Shown: positions 1 to 8,656 of the stretch, piece by piece
Position numbering within the stretch: the stretch's first letter is position 1
How the letters are laid out: every line of letters starts with the position of its first letter
Assembly (NCBI RefSeq): GCF_016028255.1
Contig: NZ_CP065707.1
Coordinates: forward strand, 186,001 to 250,000
DNA from: Streptococcus oralis
Lineage (GTDB): Bacteria; Bacillota; Bacilli; Lactobacillales; Streptococcaceae
Direction of reading: 5' to 3'
DNA: 64,000 bases
Position numbers and translations under genes: made by a program
Notes under the pieces: generated by a model
Seen by the model: the letters and a program-made list of their open reading frames with translations, nothing else
What the model was told of the DNA's origin: nothing
Database searches by the model: none

Positions 1-114
1 AGTCTCGTCATTACACTCGTTTTAGCCTTTTTCTTGCTACAGGATGTCCTGACGTTTAAAACAATCATTGGCTGTATTCTGATTACGATTGGGACCTTGG
101 TGATGATTTTGTAA
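1..114 (+). CDS. C-terminal end of a DMT/EamA-type membrane transporter (5' end outside window)
   Basis: Frame 1 is open from the window edge to a TAA at 112-114 and encodes 37 residues. They are almost entirely hydrophobic, ending in a segment like IIGCILITIGTLVMIL, which resembles the last transmembrane helix of EamA/DMT-family permeases. A strong stem-loop terminator follows at 140-178, so this is the last gene of a plus-strand unit. With only the tail visible the substrate cannot be inferred, and assignment to the family rests on a short match, so it is moderate. Confidence 0.55.
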   Translation, partial: SLVITLVLAFFLLQDVLTFKTIIGCILITIGTLVMIL

Positions 115-139
115 TCCTCTCCCCCTCCATATATGACCT

Positions 140-178
140 CCCCCAAAAAAGTTAGATAGTTTTGGGGGGTATTTTGTT
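140..178 (+). terminator. Rho-independent terminator after the DMT-type gene
   Basis: A stem of CCCCCAAAA (140-148) pairs with TTTTGGGGG (160-168) and is followed by TATTTTGTT. Confidence 0.8.
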
Positions 179-223
179 ACGTCTAAATTTATAAGTACAG
201 GGAATCAGCTTTAAGCGTCTATC

Positions 224-252
224 AAAAAAGAGAGAACCAAATTGGTTCCCTC
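224..252 (-). terminator. Rho-independent terminator after the Gtf3-like gene
   Basis: On the minus strand GAGGGAACC pairs with GGTTCTCTC and is followed by six T. It lies downstream of the Gtf3-like gene that ends at 378. Confidence 0.8.
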
Positions 253-377
253 CAAGATGAATTTTTTCATCAACCCATTACAGTTAATATAAAAACTAAT
301 TATCTCAGCTGGCTAACTTCGACTTGAAATTTTTCCTTTCTAAATCTGAATGTGGTAAACCGATGACCTACTTTTGA

Positions 378-1382
378 CTAATCTAAGAGCATCATGGAAT
401 CAATAAACAATTTCTTTGTGAAATAACCATTTTTTATTAAGTAAGCTGTATATTTTGCTCTTGTGACCATTTGATCATACTCTTCTGCCGTACATTCCTG
501 AACCATGCGGCTAGCTTCTTCCAAACTGGACACAACAAAGCCCAAACCTTTCTCACGGATATAGTCCGCATTAGAAAGATAGTCTGGCACAACCACCGGA
601 ATACCCGCGGCCAGATAAGTTGTCAACTTATAAGAAACATTTTCTTTGTAGTAGTCACGCTCTTCCGCAGGATTTTCGGAATTTCCCCATACTAGACCAA
701 ATCCTCCTCCTTTAGACAACTCCAACAATAATTCCTGCTGAGTTCGCCAACCTTCAAGATGAACTTTGGAATAATCTACTCCCTCTGCTCTCGTAGCATA
801 AACATGAAGGGGGGTACTGTGTTTCCAGTCAACAATATGTGGAAAACGAGATGGGTCTCCTGAGAAGATTAATTTTTTCTCAAATTTTGGAGTATAGAGT
901 TCCAAACCATGAGGAAGATCCCAAAGTTTTTGAACAACGTAGTTCTTGACGGTTAATCCTTCTGAAACGAGTTTCTGGTACATTTGTTCGGATGGTACTA
1001 CCACCACATCACACTTGTTGTACATGTCAATGTGGGCCTTCATAAGATAATAATTGCTCTCAAACATTAGTGGCTGAACATCATGGATAAACATCACCAT
1101 TTTTACATGAGAAAGCTTTAACTTTTCTACCAAGTGATTGTCCCATTCAACACTATTCCATGAAGGAGATTGGAAAAAAACGACATCTCCATAAGATACC
1201 CCCGCGACAATTCCATCCATCCGCGAGTTCAGTTCTTCCCACGGTTCATGGCTTGCATCATAAAAATATATCCCCAGTTCGTTAACTCCAAAGTCTCGAA
1301 CAATTTTCATGACATTGTTCTGCGCCATCAAGGCAACACTCGTTGATGCTTGCCCAAATAAATTTGTGAAATGTACTTTCAT
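378..1382 (-). CDS. gtf3: Gtf3-like glucosyltransferase
   Basis: This 334-aa protein matches, from memory, the Gtf3 glucosyltransferases of oral streptococci along its length: an MKVHFTNLFGQ-type start, FIHDVQPLMF near residues 98-107, and a SYKLTTYLAAGIPVVV sugar-nucleotide-binding region near residue 250. Gtf3 enzymes add glucose to GlcNAc on serine-rich-repeat adhesins; related enzymes build cell-wall polysaccharides. No adhesin or GtfA/GtfB gene is in the window, so its acceptor is unknown. It is a single-gene unit with its own promoter (TACAAT -10 at 1420-1425) and terminator. No signal peptide, so cytoplasmic. The exact transferase specificity is inferred, not shown. Confidence 0.75.
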   Translation of the reverse strand: MKVHFTNLFGQASTSVALMAQNNVMKIVRDFGVNELGIYFYDASHEPWEELNSRMDGIVAGVSYGDVVFFQSPSWNSVEWDNHLVEKLKLSHVKMVMFIHDVQPLMFESNYYLMKAHIDMYNKCDVVVVPSEQMYQKLVSEGLTVKNYVVQKLWDLPHGLELYTPKFEKKLIFSGDPSRFPHIVDWKHSTPLHVYATRAEGVDYSKVHLEGWRTQQELLLELSKGGGFGLVWGNSENPAEERDYYKENVSYKLTTYLAAGIPVVVPDYLSNADYIREKGLGFVVSSLEEASRMVQECTAEEYDQMVTRAKYTAYLIKNGYFTKKLFIDSMMLLD

Positions 1383-1813
1383 TGTTTTCTAAATCCTCGT
1401 CTCAGTAATTTCTCTAAACATTGTATCATAATTTACGGCTTTTCAAAAGCGTTTATATGCCAATTTTCAAGCTTGAGTTAGCTACTTCTAGGAATCTCAT
1501 CTTTTTAGAATAATGCTGATCCAGCATACTATTCGAGAAGACTAATTTTCTAGTTGTCAGTTTTAATCCTTTAAGTACAAATCTATATAAGATTTTCATT
1601 GATTCTTATCTTCCAAGAACGATAAGGATAGACCTAGTAAATATTTTTCTCACTTAATCTCACAAATTCGGTATCTTTGTTAGCTATGATAGATTGAATG
1701 AGTTGTTCCTGTTAAATATATAATTTTTTGCACCTTTAGTTTTCTCTGTTTATCTTGTGATGGCTACAAGCTCACATATAGAATTCTTATGTGATCAAGT
1801 CACTAACTTCTTT
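1383..1813. other. 431-bp gap: gtf3 promoter and a doubtful 48-codon ORF
   Basis: The minus-strand promoter of the Gtf3-like gene lies here (TACAAT at 1420-1425, TTTTGA about 17 bp upstream). The only other coding candidate is a minus-strand frame at 1453-1599 (48 aa, basic, starting MKILYRFVLKG) with a poor ribosome binding site (GGAAG). I do not call it a gene. The rest is AT-rich with no repeat or RNA that I recognise. Confidence 0.5.
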
Positions 1814-2377
1814 TCAAAGATTTGAGAAAGTGAGGTTTTTCCATTTTTCTTGCCAATTTTTCTTGGACAAGCGCTCTTGATAGAGCTTCATTCGGTCTTC
1901 ATTATCTAGGAAATGAGGAGTCGGGGAAACTTGAAAGTTCAAAATATCCTCGAGTCCATAGGGGGCAAAGAGGTCTAAAGTAGAATCTTCATTCAAGCGA
2001 AGGCCTACCGCCGTGCAGCGTTCTGGATACTTACTCATAGCATCACGAGAACTTGTGTAGGGCGCAGTGTGGGGACTGTGCAGATGCATATAGATCTGAT
2101 TTTTCAACTCCCACTGATACTGGGGGAAATCCTCTTTCAGCTTGCTCTCTATGCCCAACGTATCTTCGTAAGAGATAGCTGGATCAAAGAAAATCACATC
2201 TACATCTGTTTCACAGTCAAAAGCTGATTTGTCTGACAAGAGATTCCAGATAAAATTTCTGACAGAGCCCGCCGCCAACCACGAGTCTTGCAGACCAAGG
2301 TTACGGATGATAGTCAGAATAGCCATCATATCAGGATTTTCTCTAACACTATCTAGGATTTCTTGCTCATTTTTCAT
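1814..2377 (-). CDS. Nucleotidyltransferase family protein (DUF925/NTP_transf_6 type)
   Basis: The 187-aa product carries a nucleotidyltransferase signature: GSVRN at about residues 37-41 and the metal-binding DVD at 58-60, then a C-terminal half with [10 protein letters not shown]. Such proteins are related to minimal nucleotidyltransferases, but substrates are mostly unknown. I chose the ATG at 2377 because GAG lies five bases upstream; an ATG at 2386 is also possible. Either start lies close to the end of ruvB (stop at 2367), so the two genes overlap and are probably translationally coupled. Confidence 0.7.
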   Translation of the reverse strand: MKNEQEILDSVRENPDMMAILTIIRNLGLQDSWLAAGSVRNFIWNLLSDKSAFDCETDVDVIFFDPAISYEDTLGIESKLKEDFPQYQWELKNQIYMHLHSPHTAPYTSSRDAMSKYPERCTAVGLRLNEDSTLDLFAPYGLEDILNFQVSPTPHFLDNEDRMKLYQERLSKKNWQEKWKNLTFSNL

Positions 2378-3365
2378 TGTACTCATAGCCCAAATGCTCG
2401 TAGGCCTTAGTCGTTGCAACCCGTCCAGACCGTGTCCGCATGATAAAACCTTTTTGGATGAGGTAGGGCTCGTACATGTCCTCCACCGTCTCACGCTCCT
2501 CGGCAATATTAACAGAAAGAGTTCCTAGACCGACAGGACCACCACCGTACATCTCAATCATAGTACGAAGGATTTTTTGGTCCACATAGTCTAACCCTTC
2601 ATGGTCTACATCCAGCATGGTCAAGGCCTTATCAGTAATGACATCATCAATTAAGCCATCCCCCATAATCTGGGCAAAGTCGCGCACGCGCTTGAGGAGA
2701 CGATTGGCGATACGAGGAGTTCCTCGACTGCGCAAGGCCAGCTCAGCAGCTGCTTCATGAGTGATTTCCATCTCAAAAATATCTGCCGTCCGCTCGACAA
2801 TTTCCGTCAAGTCAGCGTGGGCATAGTATTCCATATGACCTGTAATCCCGAAACGCGCTCTCAGAGGATTAGAAAGCATGCCCGCACGGGTCGTCGCACC
2901 AATCAAGGTAAAAGGCGGCAAGTCCAGATGGACACTGCGACTGCCTTCACCAGCCCCGATCATGATATCAATGTAGAAGTCCTCCATGGCACTATAAAGC
3001 ACCTCTTCCACCGACATGGGCAAGCGATGAATCTCGTCAATAAAAAGGACGTCCCCAGGCTCCAAGTCATTCAAAATCGCTACCAAGTCACCTGCTTTTT
3101 CAATGACAGGGCCAGAAGTTTGCTTGAGATTGACTCCTAGTTCATTGGCAATGACAAAAGCCATGGTTGTTTTCCCAAGTCCTGGAGGGCCAAACAAAAG
3201 AACATGGTCCAGCGCCTCATCACGCATTTTGGCAGCCTCGATAAAGATTTGGAGCTGGTCCTTAACCTTATCCTGCCCGATATATTCACGTAAGTATTGA
3301 GGACGGAGCGTACGTTCAACTAACTCCTCATCCCCCATTATCTCATTATCTAAAATTCTACTCAT
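2367..3365 (-). CDS. ruvB: Holliday junction branch-migration ATPase RuvB
   Basis: RuvB is the hexameric motor that, with RuvA, drives branch migration of Holliday junctions in recombinational repair. The 332-aa protein is full length. It has Walker A GPPGLGKT (59-66), Walker B LFIDEIH (107-113), the sensor-1 region with GATT and the ARFG arginine-finger region, then a C-terminal winged helix ending in GYEYNEK. The ruvA gene is in the same window but far away (50079-50672), the usual streptococcal split. The last bases overlap the nucleotidyltransferase gene downstream. Confidence 0.97.
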   Translation of the reverse strand: MSRILDNEIMGDEELVERTLRPQYLREYIGQDKVKDQLQIFIEAAKMRDEALDHVLLFGPPGLGKTTMAFVIANELGVNLKQTSGPVIEKAGDLVAILNDLEPGDVLFIDEIHRLPMSVEEVLYSAMEDFYIDIMIGAGEGSRSVHLDLPPFTLIGATTRAGMLSNPLRARFGITGHMEYYAHADLTEIVERTADIFEMEITHEAAAELALRSRGTPRIANRLLKRVRDFAQIMGDGLIDDVITDKALTMLDVDHEGLDYVDQKILRTMIEMYGGGPVGLGTLSVNIAEERETVEDMYEPYLIQKGFIMRTRSGRVATTKAYEHLGYEYNEK

Positions 3366-3398
3366 GCCTCTATTATATCAAAAATCCAAGTTACAAAC

Positions 3399-3491
3399 AA
3401 AAAAGCCACCTGATTGGGTGGCTTCTTTAGGGAGATTATTATGAAAAAGAAAGGATTAGGATTTCATTAAATAAAGTTAGGAGGTCTTTAT
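3399..3491 (-). ncRNA. CiaR-dependent small RNA (csRNA), copy 1
   Basis: On the minus strand a CiaR-type repeat (GTTAAG-N5-TTTAAG, 3519-3535) is followed after exactly 15 bp by TATAGT (3498-3503), then about 93 nt ending in a GC-rich hairpin with six T (3399-3423). The RNA contains CTCCTAACTTTATTTAAT and CTTTTTCATAATAATCTCC, which are anti-Shine-Dalgarno and anti-start-codon sequences. This is the architecture of the pneumococcal csRNAs, which act by base-pairing with mRNA starts. The plus strand shows the apparent start ATGAAAAAG only because the RNA is its complement. The start site is inferred from the -10. Confidence 0.85.
3404..3423 (-). terminator. Terminator of csRNA copy 1
   Basis: AGCCACC (minus strand, from 3423) pairs with GGTGGCT around a short loop and is followed by TTTTTT (3404-3399). 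Confidence 0.85.
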
Positions 3492-3518
3492 CTAATGACT
3501 ATATGATACATGAGGAGA

Positions 3519-3535
3519 CTTAAAATTATCTTAAC
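3519..3535 (-). promoter_or_regulatory. CiaR binding repeat upstream of csRNA copy 1
   Basis: The minus strand reads GTTAAG ATAAT TTTAAG, matching the known NTTAAG-N5-WTTAAG CiaR site. It sits in the -35 position of the small-RNA promoter, as expected for activation by CiaR. Confidence 0.8.
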
Positions 3536-3599
3536 TTTTTCTCTGATTTATTATCTTTTAAAAAATTTTTTCCAAATGGAATTTCCTTTCTCAAGCAAC

Positions 3600-3691
3600 A
3601 AAAAAGCCACCTGATTGGGTGACTTCTTTAGGAGATTATGATGAAAAAGAAAAGTTTGGGATTTCATTAAATAAAGTTAGGAGGTCTTTAT
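3600..3691 (-). ncRNA. CiaR-dependent small RNA (csRNA), copy 2
   Basis: This second copy lies about 200 bp upstream of the first, same strand. CiaR repeat ATTAAG-N5-TTTAAG at 3719-3735, 15-bp gap, TATAGT at 3698-3703, about 92 nt of RNA, and a hairpin with a T-run at 3600-3625. It is nearly identical to copy 1 in the first 50 nt and the terminator, and differs in the central segment (CATCATAATC instead of CATAATAATC). The CiaR site begins only 14 bp after the acetyltransferase stop codon, so read-through from that gene is possible. Confidence 0.85.
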
Positions 3692-3718
3692 CTAATAACT
3701 ATATAATACACGAGGAGA

Positions 3719-3735
3719 CTTAAACTTTACTTAAT
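3719..3735 (-). promoter_or_regulatory. CiaR binding repeat upstream of csRNA copy 2
   Basis: The minus strand reads ATTAAG TAAAG TTTAAG, in the same position relative to the -10 as in the other two copies. Confidence 0.8.
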
Positions 3736-3749
3736 AAAAATAATTATTT

Positions 3750-4166
3750 TTATTTTTTTCGATTAACCCAAATCATTCCTGTGCAATCATAAGTAGATAA
3801 GGTTTCAAAACCCAGAGAACGATAGAATCCCAAGGTTTTTTCTGTCTGTTCGGTCACTAGTTGGACTTGATAGGCATCTTTGTAATCAGCTAAAGCCTCT
3901 TTCATCAAGGCACTGCCAATTCCTTGGTGCTGATAAGTAGGCAAAACGATCAAATCCTGAACAAAAATCGACGAAAAACCATCTCCGACCAAACGAACCA
4001 AGCCCACCACGGCATTGCCATCAAGTGCCAGATAAATCGCTAATGAGTGAGACAAGGCCTTCTCCAGCATCTGAGGTTGATGGGTATAATTTGTCCAACC
4101 GACTGCCTGATAGAGATGCAAAACATCATTTATATTTACTAATTCTTGCTTTCTAACGGTAATCAT
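3750..4166 (-). CDS. GNAT-family N-acetyltransferase
   Basis: This 138-aa single-domain GNAT protein has the acetyl-CoA pyrophosphate-binding motif QHQGIG at residues 79-84 after a beta-strand DLIVLPTY, and ends with the typical ETLSTYDCTGMIW tail. The family moves an acetyl group from acetyl-CoA to an amine; the acceptor cannot be read from sequence. It follows another acetyltransferase gene by 11 bp, so the two are probably co-transcribed. Confidence 0.85.
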   Translation of the reverse strand: MITVRKQELVNINDVLHLYQAVGWTNYTHQPQMLEKALSHSLAIYLALDGNAVVGLVRLVGDGFSSIFVQDLIVLPTYQHQGIGSALMKEALADYKDAYQVQLVTEQTEKTLGFYRSLGFETLSTYDCTGMIWVNRKK

Positions 4167-4177
4167 GTCAACACCTC

Positions 4178-4873
4178 TTAGATTTCTCTCAAACTCTTGT
4201 ACTGCCGTCCATTCTTGTCAAAATTTTTAGGAGCCAGCCATGCTTCCAAACGAGCTTTGACTTGAGGCCAGTCCTTATCAATCATAGAGAGCCAATCCGT
4301 ATCCCTCGTACGCCCCTTATAAACGACTGCCTGACGGAAGGTTCCTTCATAGACAAAGCCCAAACGTTCCGCAGCTCGTCTTGATGGAAGATTTAGAGCG
4401 TCGCATTTCCACTCATAGCGACGATAGTTGAGTTCCTCAAAAACATAGCGAGCCAAGAGATACTGGGCTTCTGTTCCTATCCTCGTCCCCTTAAGTGCTG
4501 GTGAAAAGGTGACGGCACCCACTTCTATTACTCGGTTATTCTGGTCAATGCGCATGAGAGAAAAAGTTCCCAAGGCCTTACCAGTTGCCTTGTCTATAAT
4601 CGCATAGTAAAAACGATCCTTACGAGCCAACATCTGATTTAAGACGGTGACCAGTCCCGCCATATCTGCCATCGGCTCCTGAAAGAGGTAGGTCCACATC
4701 TCCCGAGGCGTATCTGGACCATAGACAGCTAGCAAATCCTCCGCATGCTTTTCCACTGAAAGAGCTTCTATCCGAGCGTAGCGCCCTTCTAAGAAATCAA
4801 TGGCAGGCAATTCACCTGGTGTATAACCTTCCATTGACTCACCAATCATCTGACCATATTCGTTTACTGGCAT
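4178..4873 (-). CDS. RimJ/RimL-like GNAT acetyltransferase
   Basis: A 231-aa protein of the larger GNAT type (acetyltransf_3, RimJ/RimL-like). The motif-A loop KGTRIGT is at 128-134 and is followed by NLPSRRAAERLGFVYEG, the usual motif-B helix with the ERLGF signature. Family members acetylate protein N-termini or small amines. I start it at the ATG at 4873 because AAGGAG lies just upstream; the frame stays open nine codons further but without a ribosome binding site. First gene of a two-gene unit with the next acetyltransferase. Confidence 0.85.
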   Translation of the reverse strand: MPVNEYGQMIGESMEGYTPGELPAIDFLEGRYARIEALSVEKHAEDLLAVYGPDTPREMWTYLFQEPMADMAGLVTVLNQMLARKDRFYYAIIDKATGKALGTFSLMRIDQNNRVIEVGAVTFSPALKGTRIGTEAQYLLARYVFEELNYRRYEWKCDALNLPSRRAAERLGFVYEGTFRQAVVYKGRTRDTDWLSMIDKDWPQVKARLEAWLAPKNFDKNGRQYKSLREI

Positions 4874-4946
4874 CGTTTTTCTCCTTGATTCACTTTTCAA
4901 ACTTTACAGTTGCACATAGTATATCATACTTTCATATCAAGATTCA

Positions 4947-4976
4947 AAAAATCCTCCAGATTCTACTCTGAAGGAT
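4947..4976 (-). terminator. Terminator downstream of leuS
   Basis: On the minus strand AATCCT-T-CAGA pairs with TCTG-G-AGGATT and is followed by six T. Confidence 0.8.
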
Positions 4977-4983
4977 TCCTATC

Positions 4984-5014
4984 TTATTTCACAACGATAT
5001 TAACCAATTTAGTT
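4984..5014 (-). pseudogene. Remnant of a second leuS 3' end
   Basis: The minus strand encodes TKLVNIVVK followed by TAA (stop 4984-4986), the same as the last nine or so codons of the intact leuS apart from the T, with two silent differences in the shared part. It lies about 85 bp after the real leuS stop. It looks like a leftover of an allele exchange or insertion that duplicated the gene end. Confidence 0.6.
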
Positions 5015-5068
5015 GGTTTCAATGGTCCAGTGGACTATTGAAGGTGGCAGATAGGGCTAATAAACTCG

Positions 5069-7570
5069 TTATTTAACGACGATATTAACCAATTTATTAG
5101 GTACTGCAATCACCTTCACGATTTCCTTGCCATCAATCTCCGCTTTGACTTTTTCGTCAGCGAGAGCAATTTCTTGCAATTCTTCACGTGACAGGTCTTT
5201 AGCGACCATGAGTTTGGCACGAACTTTACCTTTGATTTGGACGACGATTTCGATTTCGTCTTCAACCAATTTGCTTTCGTCCCATGTTGGCCAAGCTACG
5301 TAAGAGATGGACTCACCTGTTGCAGCAACTGTTTGCCAGAGTTCTTCTGCCAAGTGAGGTGCAAATGGGGCAATCAATTGGATAAAGCCTTTGGCGTAGT
5401 CTACATAAAGCTTATCTTCCTTGTTAGCAGCGTTGACAAAGACCATAAGTTGGGCAATGGCTGTGTTGAATTTCATGGATTCGATTTGCTCAGTGACAGA
5501 TTTGACCGTTTCATTGTAAACCTTGTCGAGAGCGCCATTATTTTCCGCAACAATTTCTTTACTTGTAATCAAACGGTAAACACGGTCAAGGAACTTACGG
5601 CTTCCTTCCAGACCTTCTTCTGACCAAGCAATCGAAGCGTCAAGCGGTCCCATGAACATTTCATAGACACGAAGGGTATCGGCACCGTATTGTTCCACCA
5701 CATCGTCTGGGTTGACAACGTTCTTGAGCGATTTAGACATCTTAGCTGGCGCTTGCTCCAACTCTTCCCCTGTTTCCACATGGAAGAAAGATCCGTCACG
5801 TTTTTCAACCTTGTCAGTCGCCACAAGAGCCCCACGGTGGTCACGGTAGCTTGTTCCCAAAATCATCCCTTGATTAAAGAGTTTTTGGAATGGCTCTTTG
5901 GTTGGAACAACACCGAGATCATAGAGGAATTTGTGCCAGAAACGAGCATAAAGCAAGTGAAGTACAGCATGCTCTGCCCCACCCACGTAGATATCTACTG
6001 GTAACCATTGTTTGAGGAGATCCTCATCGGCCAATTTTTCTGTGTTATGTGGGTCGATATAGCGGAGGTAGTACCAGCTTGAACCTGCCCATTGTGGCAT
6101 AGTGTTTGTTTCACGACGACCTTTGACGCCATCTTCACGCGTCACTTCCAACCAGTCAGTCAAGTTAGCCAATGGACTCTCCCCTGTACCTGAAGGGCGG
6201 ATATCCTTGGTTACTGGCAAGACAAGTGGCAAGTCACTTTCAGGGACAGCTGTTGAAGTCCCATCTTCCCAATGAATAATTGGAATTGGCTCACCCCAGT
6301 AGCGCTGACGGCTAAAGAGCCAGTCGCGGAGACGGTAGGTGACTTTTTCTTGACCGCAGCCTTTTTCTTCCAACCAAGCCACAATCTTAGCAATAGCGTC
6401 TTCTTTATTCAATCCATCTAGGAAGTCTGAATTGACGTGAAGCCCATCTTCTGTGTAAGCAGCTTCTTCAACGGTTCCACCTTCAAGCACTTCTACGATT
6501 GGAAGGTCAAATTGTTTAGCAAATTCCCAGTCACGTTGGTCATGGGCAGGCACAGCCATAACAGCACCTGTCCCATAGCTAGCAAGAACATAGTCTGCAA
6601 TCCAGATTGGGATTTCCTTGCCATTGACAGGATTGATGGCATAAGCACCAGTCCAAACACCAGTTTTTTCCTTGGCAAGGTCAGTACGAGCCAAGTCTGA
6701 CTTGAGGCTAGCTTGGTGTTTATAGTCCGCAACTGCATCAGCTTGCTCTGGGCTTGTGATGACATCTACCAGTTCATGCTCAGGAGCTAAGACAGTGAAA
6801 GTCGCACCGAAAAGAGTGTCAGGACGAGTGGTAAAGACGGTGAATTCCTTGTCTGTTCCTTTCACTTTGAAGGTTACATTGGCACCAGTTGATTTCCCAA
6901 TCCAGTTGCGTTGCATGTCCTTGATAGACTCTGGCCAATCCAACTCGTCCAAATCATTAAGCAGACGCTCCGCATAAGCAGTGATTTTAAGCATCCATTG
7001 GCGCATCGGTTTGCGGACAACGGGATAGCCACCACGCTCAGATGTCCCATCTGGAAGGACTTCTTCGTTAGCAATGGCTGTTCCTAGTTCCTCAACCCAG
7101 TTTACTGGCACTTCTGCTTCATAGGCCAAGCCTTTTTCGTAGAGCTTGGTGAAGATCCACTGAGTCCACTTGTAATAGTTTGGATCTGTTGTGTTGACTT
7201 CACGATCCCAGTCGTAAGAGAATCCAAGCGCATTGATTTGACGTTTGAAGTTGGCAATGTTTTCCGCTGTAAATTCTGCTGGGTCATTCCCCGTATCCAT
7301 AGCGTATTGCTCTGCAGGCAATCCAAAGGCATCCCAACCCATTGGGTGAAGGACATTGTAGCCTTGCGCACGTTTGTAACGGCTGAGAATATCCGTTGCT
7401 GTGTAACCTTCTGGGTGTCCTACGTGCAATCCAGCTCCTGATGGATATGGGAACATGTCCAGAGCATAAAACTTCGGTTTTGAGGCATCTGTTCCTGTCT
7501 TAAATGTGTGATGTTGAGCCCAGTATTTTTGCCACTTAGGCTCAATTTCCTTATGATTGTAAAAACTCAT
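5069..7570 (-). CDS. leuS: Leucyl-tRNA synthetase
   Basis: LeuRS charges tRNA-Leu. The 833-aa protein is a complete bacterial-type class I enzyme: the HIGH-equivalent HVGH at residues 49-52, the CP1 editing domain with the TTRPDTLFG motif, KMSKS at about 610-614, and the C-terminal anticodon-binding and LeuRS-C domains ending in NKLVNIVVK. It is a monocistronic gene: promoter TATAAT at 7600-7605 upstream and a terminator at 4947-4976 downstream. I see no T-box leader in the short upstream gap. Confidence 0.98.
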   Translation of the reverse strand: MSFYNHKEIEPKWQKYWAQHHTFKTGTDASKPKFYALDMFPYPSGAGLHVGHPEGYTATDILSRYKRAQGYNVLHPMGWDAFGLPAEQYAMDTGNDPAEFTAENIANFKRQINALGFSYDWDREVNTTDPNYYKWTQWIFTKLYEKGLAYEAEVPVNWVEELGTAIANEEVLPDGTSERGGYPVVRKPMRQWMLKITAYAERLLNDLDELDWPESIKDMQRNWIGKSTGANVTFKVKGTDKEFTVFTTRPDTLFGATFTVLAPEHELVDVITSPEQADAVADYKHQASLKSDLARTDLAKEKTGVWTGAYAINPVNGKEIPIWIADYVLASYGTGAVMAVPAHDQRDWEFAKQFDLPIVEVLEGGTVEEAAYTEDGLHVNSDFLDGLNKEDAIAKIVAWLEEKGCGQEKVTYRLRDWLFSRQRYWGEPIPIIHWEDGTSTAVPESDLPLVLPVTKDIRPSGTGESPLANLTDWLEVTREDGVKGRRETNTMPQWAGSSWYYLRYIDPHNTEKLADEDLLKQWLPVDIYVGGAEHAVLHLLYARFWHKFLYDLGVVPTKEPFQKLFNQGMILGTSYRDHRGALVATDKVEKRDGSFFHVETGEELEQAPAKMSKSLKNVVNPDDVVEQYGADTLRVYEMFMGPLDASIAWSEEGLEGSRKFLDRVYRLITSKEIVAENNGALDKVYNETVKSVTEQIESMKFNTAIAQLMVFVNAANKEDKLYVDYAKGFIQLIAPFAPHLAEELWQTVAATGESISYVAWPTWDESKLVEDEIEIVVQIKGKVRAKLMVAKDLSREELQEIALADEKVKAEIDGKEIVKVIAVPNKLVNIVVK

Positions 7571-7599
7571 GCTATTTCTCCAATTTTATGATGTTACTA

Positions 7600-7605
7600 T
7601 TATAC
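7600..7605 (-). promoter_or_regulatory. leuS promoter (-10)
   Basis: TATAAT on the minus strand, with TTTCAA 16 bp upstream, and a start codon about 30 bp downstream preceded by TTGGAG. Confidence 0.6.
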
Positions 7606-7694
7606 CATTTTTGGGGGAATTTGAAAGACGAGAAATGCTCTTTTAGACTTGGATAACAAGAAATACTGAGTCGCCAATCTAACTTATTTAACAG

Positions 7695-7723
7695 TAAAAA
7701 AATTAGCTCCTAATCGGAGCTAA
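7695..7723 (-). terminator. Terminator after the histidine phosphatase gene
   Basis: TTAGCTCC (7723-7716, minus strand) pairs with GGAGCTAA (7710-7703) and is followed by seven T. Confidence 0.9.
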
Positions 7724-7729
7724 CTTCTA

Positions 7730-8422
7730 TTAACTATTTGTTTCTTCCATCTTCTCACGTCCCAGCTCCCGATAACTACGGTCGCCGACAACTTGGACCG
7801 TAAACTGGCCGTTCTCATATTCAAGAATGGTCACGCTACCATTATCCAAGCCATGTGGGTGCATGCCATTGATGAGGTAAACCATCGTACCAATGGTCAT
7901 TCCATGGCTTACGACGAGAGCATTGCCCCCACCTTGTTCTTCCATTTCTTTGGCAATCGCTTCAAAGCCTTCCTTGATTCGACTACTGAGTTTTTCCCAA
8001 CCTTCCGCCCAGCCAGCTGTATCAACCTCAACTAGACCTTCTGCTAGTTCTGCATAGGACAACTGATGAACATGGTCAACATTGAAAATTCTCGGAATCA
8101 ACCCCATAAAGAGGTCCCCATCATAGGCTCCATCAAAACTACCAAAACACCACTCACGGATTCGCTTATCCATTCGATAAGGAATTTTCCCCTGCAAGCC
8201 AAGTTCTTCCAGGATAATTCCCATGGTTTGAATAGTGCGCCCTGAATCGCTAGAATAAGCTCGGTCAAACTGCAAACCAGACTCTCTCAAGCCAATTCCT
8301 AACTCATGAATTCCCAACTCACCTTCTGCTGTTAGAGGTGTATCACTCCATCCTTGCGCACGTCCAATCGTGTTAAACATCGTTTTTCCATGACGAACCA
8401 AGTACAATCTTACTTTAGACAT
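7730..8422 (-). CDS. Histidine phosphatase (phosphoglycerate-mutase-like)
   Basis: The 230-aa protein belongs to the histidine phosphatase superfamily: the catalytic RHGKT motif at residues 10-14 and a second catalytic region VVSHGMTIG near 165-175. Many such proteins annotated as phosphoglycerate mutase are broad phosphatases; the substrate is not evident. It sits between csRNA copy 3 and leuS, with its own promoter region (TATAAT just upstream) and terminator. Start at 8422 is supported by AGGAT upstream. Confidence 0.88.
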   Translation of the reverse strand: MSKVRLYLVRHGKTMFNTIGRAQGWSDTPLTAEGELGIHELGIGLRESGLQFDRAYSSDSGRTIQTMGIILEELGLQGKIPYRMDKRIREWCFGSFDGAYDGDLFMGLIPRIFNVDHVHQLSYAELAEGLVEVDTAGWAEGWEKLSSRIKEGFEAIAKEMEEQGGGNALVVSHGMTIGTMVYLINGMHPHGLDNGSVTILEYENGQFTVQVVGDRSYRELGREKMEETNS

Positions 8423-8508
8423 TTTCTATCCTCCATTTTTCTATTATATCATGGATCAAAGAAATATTCGGCTTTCAACAGTAAAGTCCGCTCTCGTAAT
8501 TTTCCCAC

Positions 8509-8596
8509 AAGAAAAGCTACCCTAACGGTAGCTTTCCTAGGAGATTATTATGAAAAAGTTTAGGATTCTAATTAAATAAAGTTAGGAGATCTTTAT
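8509..8596 (-). ncRNA. CiaR-dependent small RNA (csRNA), copy 3
   Basis: A third csRNA: a perfect CiaR repeat TTTAAG-N5-TTTAAG at 8624-8640, the same 15-bp gap, TATAAT at 8603-8608, about 88 nt, and a hairpin (AAAGCTACC/GGTAGCTTT) with TTTTCTTG at its end. The anti-start segment ACTTTTTCATAATAATCTCC and the CTCCTAACTTTATTTAAT block are conserved, but the terminator stem differs from copies 1 and 2. It lies between the UPF0210 gene and the histidine phosphatase gene. Confidence 0.87.
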
Positions 8597-8623
8597 TTAA
8601 TGATTATAGTATACACAGTCATC

Positions 8624-8640
8624 CTTAAACCCAACTTAAA
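8624..8640 (-). promoter_or_regulatory. CiaR binding repeat upstream of csRNA copy 3
   Basis: The minus strand reads TTTAAG TTGGG TTTAAG, an exact match to the CiaR repeat, 15 bp before TATAAT. Confidence 0.85.
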
Positions 8641-8656
8641 TCTTCTCTCTTTTTTA

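Noticed and set aside
1453-1599. 48-codon minus-strand frame between gtf3 and the nucleotidyltransferase gene
   Set aside because: Weak binding site and no recognisable similarity; mentioned only in the gap entry.
3429-3470. Plus-strand short ORF with GGAG and ATGAAAAAG (also at 3631 and 8540)
   Set aside because: It is the complement of the csRNA anti-start segment. All three copies have CiaR boxes, -10 and terminators on the minus strand, and the plus-strand frames are 9 codons long with no promoter.
7571-7690. T-box leader for leuS
   Set aside because: The gap is too short, with no T-box sequence or specifier stem.
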